Below the pieces are notes generated by a model. It did not search any database. It was not told the origin of the DNA and saw only the letters and a list, made by a program, of their open reading frames with translations. The position numbers were made by a program, and so were the translations under genes. Positions 45,586 through 52,876 of a DNA stretch of 55,479 nt are shown here, piece by piece. This stretch comes from Actinomycetota bacterium (lineage in GTDB: Bacteria > Actinomycetota > Coriobacteriia > Anaerosomatales > UBA912), in assembly GCA_023488435.1 (NCBI GenBank), contig JAMDCK010000040.1, positions 1 through 55,479 of the forward strand, read 5' to 3'. How positions within the stretch are numbered: position 1 is the stretch's first letter; each line of letters starts with the position of its first letter.

Positions 45586-46467
45586 ATGATGGAAGAGTCA
45601 AGAGCGTCAGGAACAGGGTCAAGAAAAGGAGTGGTCATCGGGCTGGCTTTAGTGCTGCTCTCCGTGGTCGCGTTGGCTCTGGCTGTCACATGGGTAGGTG
45701 GCGTCTCTGAGGTGGCAAGGATTCTCGGAATTGCCGACCAACCTGTCGCTGAAGCGCCTGTTACCCCTGCGCCGCAACCGGAACCAGTTCCACCAGCGGA
45801 TGAAACCACCCCTACGCCTTCTGATGAAGCGACCCCACCGGTGTCCATGGATCCCACCCCGACGCCTGATCCCACTCCGGCACCCCCATCTGCACCAGCC
45901 GCTCCTCCCGCAGATCGGGATGCCGAAGCTGCCGTCGTATTCCCAATCAGCACCGCCCAAGCGGCTATGTACAGAGAACAACTACAGTCTCAGTCTCAAA
46001 TCAATCGACTGGTGAACGGTGATATCACAGCACTCGCTCTCGGATCTGCAGCAATCGGTCCAAACAGGGCTACCGTCCCTGTTACAGTCAGATACCGTGC
46101 TGGCGGCTCATTGTCAGGCACGATGGTTCTTGGCCGCACCGACGGACTGTGGTATTTTCTCAGCATTGCTGCAGCCGGGGGTGCTGAATCGACACCGCGC
46201 CCGCGGACCATCGATTCTGGCGTCGTCCGTACCATTTCTCAACAGCAAGAAACTGCTGCAAACCAGGACCTCATCAATAGGGGTCTGCTTCAAGGGGGGT
46301 TCACAACTGCACGAGTAGACGGCGTCACGCGAGGATCGGGCACAGCGACAGTCCACGTTACGCTACTCGGCGGCTCTCTTGACCGCAAGCCTGCTCGCTT
46401 CGTTCTTGTCTCGAAGGATGACAGTGGACGGAAGTACTGGTTCATCACTCGGTTCGAGCTGAAGTAA
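45586..46467 (+). CDS. Membrane-anchored extracytoplasmic protein with Pro/Thr linker, unknown
   Basis: This protein of about 293 residues was not recognised. It has a short cytoplasmic start, a membrane helix at about 15-38 (VVIGLALVLLSVVALALAV) and a long Pro/Thr/Ala-rich linker (PEPVPPADETTPTPSDE and PDPTPAPPSAPAAPP) that could span the wall. A C-terminal domain of about 170 residues has two similar-looking beta-rich halves (TVPVTVRYRAGGSLSGTMVL and GTATVHVTLLGGSLDRKPAR). Start at ATG 45586 after gagggag. It ends 7 bases before the Wzz/BY-kinase gene, so it is probably in that operon and may act in surface polymer export or anchoring. Confidence 0.6.
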   Translation: MMEESRASGTGSRKGVVIGLALVLLSVVALALAVTWVGGVSEVARILGIADQPVAEAPVTPAPQPEPVPPADETTPTPSDEATPPVSMDPTPTPDPTPAPPSAPAAPPADRDAEAAVVFPISTAQAAMYREQLQSQSQINRLVNGDITALALGSAAIGPNRATVPVTVRYRAGGSLSGTMVLGRTDGLWYFLSIAAAGGAESTPRPRTIDSGVVRTISQQQETAANQDLINRGLLQGGFTTARVDGVTRGSGTATVHVTLLGGSLDRKPARFVLVSKDDSGRKYWFITRFELK

Positions 46468-46474
46468 TCAATCA

Positions 46475-48313
46475 GTGGAACTTAGGGACTACCTAAAGAT
46501 CATAAAATCCCGCAGGTCCGTGATTGTGCGGGTTGCTATAATTGCACTGGTTACCGCCTTGGCGGTCAGCTTTATTCAGGCCCCTCAATTCGTAGGGGAA
46601 ACACGGGTTCTCATTACCGACAGAGATGCGGGAGCAGCTCTTCTGGGCACAGCCATTACCGAGTTCACGGGGCAACCAGAGCGAGGGATGCAGACACAGG
46701 TCCAACTACTTCAGATGAGACCCCTGCTGGAGAATACGATTCGGGCCCTGAGTCTTGGTATGACGGCTGATGCCCTTGCTCAGAACGTGACAGTTTCTAC
46801 CGTCGGTCAGACCAACATCATTCAGGTCAGCGTAAGGTACACGGATCCTCGGATGGCTGCCGACATAGCCAATAGGCTCGCCGATGAGTTCGTTGTCTGG
46901 TCCCGTGATCACAGGCGGGAGAGTATCGCTGCAGCTGCTGACGAGGTCGATGCTCGACTCACCGAGGCTGAGGACAGGATACTCACCCTCGGCAGGCGAA
47001 TCCAGGCTGAGGGCAGACAAGAAGAATTGGCCGCCGAACTTCAGATAGCTATCGGTGCCTACACTACACTTGCGGAGAAGCGAGAGACTCTCCTCATCCA
47101 GGAGCAACTTGAAACAGGTGCTGCCCGTATTGTTAGTGAGGCGGTATACAATCCTCAGCCCGTTTCACCGAACCCGCTTCGCAATGCGTTGCTTGGATTG
47201 TCTCTTGGTCTGGTCCTTGGGATTGGGTTGGCGCTTCTCAATGAGTATCTGGATAACACACTCAAGTCGACAGAGGAAGTCGAGGGAGCTCTTGGTGCAC
47301 CTGTCCTTGGGCTGATACCTCTCGAGAAGTTGGAAAAAGACGAAAAGCGGAAACTCACGATTATTGAGAACCCCGGATCACCTGCTGCCGAGGCATATCG
47401 CGTCCTCAGAAACTCGTTGGACTTCATCAACTTTGAGCACAACATCAAGACTCTACTGATCACCAGTGCTGCACCAGCTGAAGGCAAGTCCACAGTCGCA
47501 GCCAATCTTGCAGCCTCGTTGGCGCAGGCAGGCAAACGGGTTGTTCTAGTTAGCTGCGACTTTCGAAGGCCAACCACAGAGACGTTCTTTGGCATTCAAA
47601 ACATAATCGGCCTGTCCGACGTGCTCCGCGGCTCGCAGACCATGAAGGCCGCCTTGCAGCGTCCGGGTGACGAGAGACTTCTAGTTATGACAAGCGGAAA
47701 GATGCCTCCTAATCCCAGTGAACTCCTTGGATCCAACAAGATGAAGGAGCTCATCGAGAGCCTGGAGGAGTGGGCTGATTGGGTGATATTGGATGCCCCG
47801 CCACTGCTTGCCGTAGCAGACCCCAGTGCAGTCGCCCGATGGGTAGACGGTGTTCTGATGGTGACTAAAGCGGGCTCTTCGACCCGTGAAACTGCAACCA
47901 AAGGCCGCGAGCTATTGGAGATGGTAGGCGCGCGGATTCTTGGCTCTGTGGTCTGGGGTCTTCAGCAAGGGGAGCAGGGTGGCGGATACGGCTACTATGG
48001 TGGACACTATGGACCGTACAGCTATGCCGGATACTATCAGGACGTCCCGACTGATCGTGGCCGAAAGGCTAGCAGGCAGCCTGACTCCGGTGCCAGAACC
48101 ACTGTGGATGTCGGAGCTCCGGCTCGGTATACATCCGCTGCTGGTATACCGGCCGAGGGAACGGCCCAGCGGTACGCTAGGATTCTCGGACAACTGCTTT
48201 CAGTGGTTCTCGCTGTGGTTCTGCTCTTTGCCGTCCTTGTCGTGGCGATGTACTTTGTTGACCAATCTCTTGGGCTGGGAATGGTCGAACAGGTACGCGC
48301 CTTACTACGCTGA
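46475..48313 (+). CDS. Wzz-type chain-length determinant fused to BY-tyrosine kinase, with extra C-terminal helix
   Basis: The protein is 612 residues. The N-terminal Wzz part has helices at about 17-37 and 232-255 around an extracytoplasmic coiled-coil region. The cytoplasmic BY-kinase domain from about 290 has Walker A SAAPAEGKSTVAANLA (about 330), a Walker A' of LVSCDFRRP (Ser in place of the usual first Asp) and Walker B WVILDAPPLL. The Tyr cluster at about 502-521 is GGGYGYYGGHYGPYSYAGYY. Such proteins control exopolysaccharide length through Tyr autophosphorylation. Unusually, the chain does not end at the Tyr cluster. About 45 further residues lead into a third hydrophobic helix at about 570-595. 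GTG start. Its 3' 877 bases are duplicated downstream. Confidence 0.88.
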   Translation: MELRDYLKIIKSRRSVIVRVAIIALVTALAVSFIQAPQFVGETRVLITDRDAGAALLGTAITEFTGQPERGMQTQVQLLQMRPLLENTIRALSLGMTADALAQNVTVSTVGQTNIIQVSVRYTDPRMAADIANRLADEFVVWSRDHRRESIAAAADEVDARLTEAEDRILTLGRRIQAEGRQEELAAELQIAIGAYTTLAEKRETLLIQEQLETGAARIVSEAVYNPQPVSPNPLRNALLGLSLGLVLGIGLALLNEYLDNTLKSTEEVEGALGAPVLGLIPLEKLEKDEKRKLTIIENPGSPAAEAYRVLRNSLDFINFEHNIKTLLITSAAPAEGKSTVAANLAASLAQAGKRVVLVSCDFRRPTTETFFGIQNIIGLSDVLRGSQTMKAALQRPGDERLLVMTSGKMPPNPSELLGSNKMKELIESLEEWADWVILDAPPLLAVADPSAVARWVDGVLMVTKAGSSTRETATKGRELLEMVGARILGSVVWGLQQGEQGGGYGYYGGHYGPYSYAGYYQDVPTDRGRKASRQPDSGARTTVDVGAPARYTSAAGIPAEGTAQRYARILGQLLSVVLAVVLLFAVLVVAMYFVDQSLGLGMVEQVRALLR

Positions 48314-48333
48314 CCCTCAGTTAGACTTGAGGG
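48314..48333. terminator. Weak bidirectional terminator between kinase and exchanger
   Basis: CCCTCAG / TTGAGGG form a 7-bp stem (one G-U) with a 6-base loop directly after the kinase stop, where two convergent genes meet. It is repeated at 49533-49552. There is no strong U tract, so the call is tentative. Confidence 0.35.
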
Positions 48334-48346
48334 CCGCCAGCAATTC

Positions 48347-48655
48347 CTAGGCAGTACTGCCATTTCCTCTTCCGGCCGGATGGTTCTTGCCGACTACCAT
48401 AATGGCTATAAGGGCCGCGACGGCAATCGGAAGGATAATGCCCTGCATCGTTTGCACGAAGACTGGCAGTGATGGATGGCTTGTGGCCATAAGAATCTGG
48501 TAGGCGACATACGACACATATGCAGCTAGGAAGAGTGCGCCGTTCGCTCTTGTGATCTGATGGCTGAATGCGAACAACGGCAGACATGCGATTGATACTG
48601 CCACCATCAGTGGGATGTCGAATGCCAGAATCTGAGGGGATACCGACAAGCCACC
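48347..48655 (-). pseudogene. C-terminal fragment of the cation/calcium exchanger
   Basis: This is a copy of the last 309 bases of the gene at 49566-50681, cut at the duplication junction. The open frame runs upstream into antisense kinase sequence (to 48814), giving a chimeric 157-residue frame with no biological sense. The first alpha repeat is missing, so it cannot transport. Confidence 0.88.
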
Positions 48656-49532
48656 GCACAACATCAAGACTCTACTGATCACCAGTGCTGCACCAGCTGA
48701 AGGCAAGTCCACAGTCGCAGCCAATCTTGCAGCCTCGTTGGCGCAGGCAGGCAAACGGGTTGTTCTAGTTAGCTGCGACTTTCGAAGGCCAACCACAGAG
48801 ACGTTCTTTGGCATTCAAAACATAATCGGCCTGTCCGACGTGCTCCGCGGCTCGCAGACCATGAAGGCCGCCTTGCAGCGTCCGGGTGACGAGAGACTTC
48901 TAGTTATGACAAGCGGAAAGATGCCTCCTAATCCCAGTGAACTCCTTGGATCCAACAAGATGAAGGAGCTCATCGAGAGCCTGGAGGAGTGGGCTGATTG
49001 GGTGATATTGGATGCCCCGCCACTGCTTGCCGTAGCAGACCCCAGTGCAGTCGCCCGATGGGTAGACGGTGTTCTGATGGTGACTAAAGCGGGCTCTTCG
49101 ACCCGTGAAACTGCAACCAAAGGCCGCGAGCTATTGGAGATGGTAGGCGCGCGGATTCTTGGCTCTGTGGTCTGGGGTCTTCAGCAAGGGGAGCAGGGTG
49201 GCGGATACGGCTACTATGGTGGACACTATGGACCGTACAGCTATGCCGGATACTATCAGGACGTCCCGACTGATCGTGGCCGAAAGGCTAGCAGGCAGCC
49301 TGACTCCGGTGCCAGAACCACTGTGGATGTCGGAGCTCCGGCTCGGTATACATCCGCTGCTGGTATACCGGCCGAGGGAACGGCCCAGCGGTACGCTAGG
49401 ATTCTCGGACAACTGCTTTCAGTGGTTCTCGCTGTGGTTCTGCTCTTTGCCGTCCTTGTCGTGGCGATGTACTTTGTTGACCAATCTCTTGGGCTGGGAA
49501 TGGTCGAACAGGTACGCGCCTTACTACGCTGA
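48656..49532 (+). pseudogene. BY-kinase fragment (kinase domain without Wzz part)
   Basis: This is an exact copy of codons about 322-612 of the kinase at 46475. The frame is open from just upstream of the junction, but the first usable start (TTG at 48738) lies after the Walker A lysine, so any product would lack the P-loop. It is a by-product of the tandem duplication. Confidence 0.88.
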
Positions 49533-49874
49533 CCCTCAGTTAGACTTGAGGGCCGCCAGCAATTCCTAGGCAGTACTGCCATTTCCTCTTCCGGCCGGAT
49601 GGTTCTTGCCGACTACCATAATGGCTATAAGGGCCGCGACGGCAATCGGAAGGATAATGCCCTGCATCGTTTGCACGAAGACTGGCAGTGATGGATGGCT
49701 TGTGGCCATAAGAATCTGGTAGGCGACATACGACACATATGCAGCTAGGAAGAGTGCGCCGTTCGCTCTTGTGATCTGATGGCTGAATGCGAACAACGGC
49801 AGACATGCGATTGATACTGCCACCATCAGTGGGATGTCGAATGCCAGAATCTGAGGGGATACCGACAAGCCACC
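48656..49874. repeat. 1219-bp exact tandem duplication, copy 2
   Basis: This second, directly abutting copy of 47437-48655 supplies the 3' part of the intact exchanger gene. Absence of divergence means a very recent event or an assembly artefact. Confidence 0.95.
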
Positions 49875-50681
49875 CGGCGTTACCAAGGAAGCAAGACCAA
49901 GAATGCACAGGATGTTGAAGATGCAGCTCCCGATCACATTACCAACGGCAATGTCTCGTTCCTTCCGGATGGCAGCGATAACTGAAGTTGCAACCTCCGG
50001 AAGTGAGGTTCCAGCTGCCACGATGGTCAATCCGATCACAAGCTCACTGACACCCAGGAGCTGAGCGAAGGCGACTGCTCCATCGACAAGCCAATTAGAG
50101 CCAACGACCAGAAGCGTAAGCCCTCCAACGATGAGGGCAAGCTGGACCGCAAGCTTGTCTAGAATGCTCAATCGCTGCCCCGGTTTGACTCCATACTCAT
50201 TCTCGTACTGCTCCTCAGTCGCTGGCGTGTCTGCAGGGCTGCTCTTGATCGCGAAAACGGTGTACGCAACCACTCCGGCGAATAGAATTAGCCCATCGAA
50301 CACACTCACTTTGCCATCAAAAGCCACTACTAATAGCAACATAGAGACTGCCATCATGATCGGAATTTCCAGTCTGACAATCTGATGCGAGATGGTCAGG
50401 GGCACGATCAGTGCGGCAACACCCAGAATGAACAGGACGTTGAATATGTTGCTGCCGACGACGTTTCCGAGGGCTATGTCAGCTTGACCGGCGAGACCCG
50501 CCTGAATACTGACCGCAAGCTCGGGGGAGCTGGTTCCAAACGCCACGACGGTCAATCCAACGACTAGTGCAGAAATGCCCAGCCGGGACGCAAGCTTTGC
50601 AGCTCCACGGACCAATAGCTCTGCGCCAACGACGAGAAGGACCAGTCCGATAATGAACAATATGATGGTTATGAGATCCAT
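49566..50681 (-). CDS. CaCA-family sodium/calcium exchanger-like transporter (YrbG type)
   Basis: The 371-residue membrane protein has about ten helices and the two inverted alpha repeats of the CaCA family: GTSSPELAVSIQAG with GNVVGSNIFN, and GTSLPEVATSVIAA with GNVIGSCIFN. The acidic residues in these repeats bind the cation. A short cytoplasmic loop (TPATEEQYENEYGVKPGQR) separates the halves. It would exchange Ca2+ for Na+ or H+; the ions are inferred from the family. It is convergent with the BY-kinase gene and divergent from the yedE operon. Its 3' end lies in the tandem duplication. Confidence 0.92.
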   Translation of the reverse strand: MDLITIILFIIGLVLLVVGAELLVRGAAKLASRLGISALVVGLTVVAFGTSSPELAVSIQAGLAGQADIALGNVVGSNIFNVLFILGVAALIVPLTISHQIVRLEIPIMMAVSMLLLVVAFDGKVSVFDGLILFAGVVAYTVFAIKSSPADTPATEEQYENEYGVKPGQRLSILDKLAVQLALIVGGLTLLVVGSNWLVDGAVAFAQLLGVSELVIGLTIVAAGTSLPEVATSVIAAIRKERDIAVGNVIGSCIFNILCILGLASLVTPGGLSVSPQILAFDIPLMVAVSIACLPLFAFSHQITRANGALFLAAYVSYVAYQILMATSHPSLPVFVQTMQGIILPIAVAALIAIMVVGKNHPAGRGNGSTA

Positions 50682-50777
50682 GGCTCCTCTTTCAGATGCA
50701 CACTGTGCTGCGAATTATTGCCACGCGATTGTGACATTGTTTGCAGCGGATTGCGAATTCTGAAAGGAAAAAGACAG

Positions 50778-50808
50778 TTGTTCTACTCGAAATTATATGA
50801 TGTATAAT
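50778..50808 (+). promoter_or_regulatory. Promoter of the yedE operon
   Basis: A perfect TATAAT (50803-50808) lies 39 bases before the yedE ATG in an AT-rich stretch. TTGTTC (50778-50783) is a possible -35 at a long 19-base spacing. The 166-base gap shared with the divergent exchanger holds no gene. Confidence 0.55.
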
Positions 50809-50847
50809 GACCACAAATAGCATAGCGAATCAGATCTGGAGGCGGGT

Positions 50848-52119
50848 ATGAGACGGAAGGCAGGGATTGGGGTAACTGCTTGGTTTGTGGGCGGAGCGGG
50901 CATATTCATCGGCGTTGTCGCATCGTGGTTGGTCAGTCAGGGTAATCCGGGGAACATGGGTGTATGTGTTGCATGCTTTCTTCGTGATATCACCGGATTC
51001 TTCGCCGGTGTAGCCACTGGGCAAGCTGGAACCGCCTACATTCGCCCTGAGATCATTGGCATCATCTTAGGTGCAGTTGCGGCAGCGGCATTGACACGGG
51101 AATTCCGTCCGCGCGGAGGAAGCGGAACTCTACTTCGGTTCGTTTTGGGCTTCATCTTCATGGTTTCCGCACTTATCTTTCTGGGATGCACTGTTCGTGC
51201 ATGGTTGCGTCTCGCCGGTGGTGACCTGAACGCCATTTGGGGAATCCTTGGGATCGTTGCTGGGGTTGTTGTTGGAATCATGATCCTCAAGCGGGGGTAC
51301 TCGTTGGGTAGATCCAAGAAAGTCTCGGGGGTTCTCGGTTGGGCACTTCCCGCACTTGCGATAATCCTTCTGGTCTTTGCCGGCCTAGCCGCATTCGATT
51401 CACGACCAACCTTTACCACCCAGACCACTCAGGGCGCATTCGCAACCGGAGACTCTCCGCCTGCGGTCTTCGTCAAGGAAGACGGTGTGATCGCGAATGT
51501 TCTCAGGCCTAAGGGCGCAATCGTCACAGCCGAAGGTTCCGTTGTCGCTGCCACCGGTGAGGTTCTCGCCAGCGCTGAGTCGGTTAGCAACGCAAGGCCG
51601 CAGCCGGGTGGGAGACGTGCTCCGCTCGCCATCGCACTTGTAGCAGGCCTTCTGATAGGCGTTGTGGCCCAGAGAACACGTTTTTGCTCAATTGGCGGGA
51701 TACGCGATGCGATCCTTGTCAGACGCTACGATCAGCTTTTCGGTGTTGCCGGTCTACTAATCGGTGCTGCAGTCGCCAACGTTGCCCTCGGGCAGTTCCG
51801 ACTCGGTTTTGAGAATCAGCCGGTTGCCCACATGGATATCCTCGGGAATTTTGTGGCGATGACGGTTGCTTCGGTCGCAGCCATGATGCTCGGTGGTTGC
51901 CCTTTCAGGCAGATCATAGTTGGCGCTGAAGGTGATTTCGACGGCTTTACTGCAGTGGTCGGCATGTTGGCTGGTGCAGGTTTCGCCCACTGGGCCCAGT
52001 TGACCTCGAGTGCGGCGGGACTTGCCCCGCTTGCGTGGCCCGCCATCGGGGTGATGGTCGTCATATTGGCCGCAATTGCGCTTCTGGCCAGGCGTAGCGG
52101 CGCTATCGCGAGAGGATGA
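50848..52119 (+). CDS. yedE: YedE/YeeE-type transporter (putative selenium or thiosulfate uptake)
   Basis: The 423-residue membrane protein has two sulfur-transport halves, each with several helices, joined by an extracytoplasmic or loop segment at about 185-265. Cysteine motifs typical of the YeeE/YedE family are present: GVCVACFLRD near the start, QRTRFCSIGGIRDAI after the linker and LGGCPFRQ in the second half. YedE is proposed to bring in selenium species and YeeE (TsuA) imports thiosulfate. Both work with a TusA-like carrier, and such a gene follows directly. A ribosome site (ggaggcggg) precedes the ATG. Four genes from here overlap or nearly touch, so they form one operon. Confidence 0.85.
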   Translation: MRRKAGIGVTAWFVGGAGIFIGVVASWLVSQGNPGNMGVCVACFLRDITGFFAGVATGQAGTAYIRPEIIGIILGAVAAAALTREFRPRGGSGTLLRFVLGFIFMVSALIFLGCTVRAWLRLAGGDLNAIWGILGIVAGVVVGIMILKRGYSLGRSKKVSGVLGWALPALAIILLVFAGLAAFDSRPTFTTQTTQGAFATGDSPPAVFVKEDGVIANVLRPKGAIVTAEGSVVAATGEVLASAESVSNARPQPGGRRAPLAIALVAGLLIGVVAQRTRFCSIGGIRDAILVRRYDQLFGVAGLLIGAAVANVALGQFRLGFENQPVAHMDILGNFVAMTVASVAAMMLGGCPFRQIIVGAEGDFDGFTAVVGMLAGAGFAHWAQLTSSAAGLAPLAWPAIGVMVVILAAIALLARRSGAIARG

Positions 52120-52124
52120 TTGCG

Positions 52125-52334
52125 ATGATAGAGGTTGATGTAAGGGGATTATCGTGCCCGATGCCGTTGGTGGAAACCAAGAAAGCGCTAGATTCCGGAC
52201 CCGATAATCTCACCGTGCTGGCAGACTCAGGTACAGCTAAAGCCAACGTTGTTGCCATGCTGAGAGACAGTGGCTACGACGTGACAGTCGATGAGTCGGC
52301 TGAGGGCTATAGCATAAAAGCAACGAGGGCATGA
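52125..52334 (+). CDS. TusA/SirA-like sulfur or selenium carrier
   Basis: The 69-residue protein has the CPxP motif in VRGLSCPMPLVETKKAL, whose Cys carries persulfide (or perselenide) in TusA-type proteins. Start at ATG 52125, because agagg lies 9 bases upstream. An ATG at 52116 overlaps the yedE stop but has no ribosome site spacing. Paired with yedE it matches both YedE-YedF-like (selenium) and YeeE-YeeD (thiosulfate) pairs. The DsrE-like second domain of true YedF is missing. Confidence 0.88.
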   Translation: MIEVDVRGLSCPMPLVETKKALDSGPDNLTVLADSGTAKANVVAMLRDSGYDVTVDESAEGYSIKATRA

Positions 52335-52876
52335 GATCCGCTTCGACAGGTGCAGCGCCTTCAAGCGAGGCTAGTCAAGCACTCGGGCTCCTGCTTTTCG
52401 ACGAGATCGCTGAAGCCATGGCTGCCGAATCGGTTCTTATCGATCACGGGCTGAAAGTGGCCATGGTTGCACCACCCTTCGATCTCAGGGTGGGATGCGA
52501 CCTTGCACTCGAGTTGCCCGCTGAGGAGATCTCTCAGGGGATAACGCATCTCATTGCGGGCGAGGTGAGGGTGCGAGCATGGACCGTGAGCGCAGATGGT
52601 GGTGAGAGGCTCGTAAACGTAGCAACCACAGTCGACTACGGTTCTTGGCTCATGGTTAGAGTCGGCAATATGAAGCTCACCGTCAAGAAGGATGATGGTT
52701 TGATCGTCAACATCAGCGGTGGTGGTTGCCCGGATATTCCATTCCTGAACATCGAACTGGTCGGACTGAGGCTAGATCAGGCGCCTCGGCCACGAGAGCT
52801 CGGGGCCACAATCTGTGGCCTGATGCTGGATTCGGCATTCGTTGAGGCGTGCCATCTACTCGGGGCCAAGCGATGA
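52331..52876 (+). CDS. Se/S-carrier-like (DUF3343) protein with an unrecognised C-terminal domain
   Basis: Residues about 17-75 of this 181-residue protein (LGLLLFDEIAEAMAAESVLI, then LKVAMVAPPFDLRVGCDLAL) match the DUF3343 / putative Se/S-carrier-like family. That family is a small domain found beside selenium-metabolism genes. The remaining 105 residues are not part of that domain and were not recognised. They contain a striking SGGGCPDIPFLN and GATICGLMLDSAF, with cysteines that could take part in sulfur or selenium transfer (inference). Start ATG overlaps the tusA-like stop (ATGA), and its own stop overlaps the next gene, so expression is coupled. Confidence 0.7.
   Translation: MRSASTGAAPSSEASQALGLLLFDEIAEAMAAESVLIDHGLKVAMVAPPFDLRVGCDLALELPAEEISQGITHLIAGEVRVRAWTVSADGGERLVNVATTVDYGSWLMVRVGNMKLTVKKDDGLIVNISGGGCPDIPFLNIELVGLRLDQAPRPRELGATICGLMLDSAFVEACHLLGAKR

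Larger units (their letters stand above)
47437..48655. repeat. 1219-bp exact tandem duplication, copy 1
   Basis: Bases 47437-48655 recur directly at 48656-49874 with no difference I could find. The unit holds the kinase domain and C-terminus of the BY-kinase plus the antisense C-terminal 309 bases of the exchanger gene. The flanking bases differ at once (47436 a against 48655 c; 49875 c against 47437 g), so no microhomology is present. Confidence 0.95.

Noticed and set aside
48347-48814. 157-residue minus-strand frame joining the exchanger C-terminus to antisense kinase sequence
   Set aside because: It is a chimera across the duplication junction. Only the 48347-48655 part is real exchanger sequence, and it is a fragment.
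48738-49532. A second, soluble BY-kinase gene
   Set aside because: The only start lies after the Walker A lysine and the region is an exact copy of the upstream gene, so it was called a fragment.
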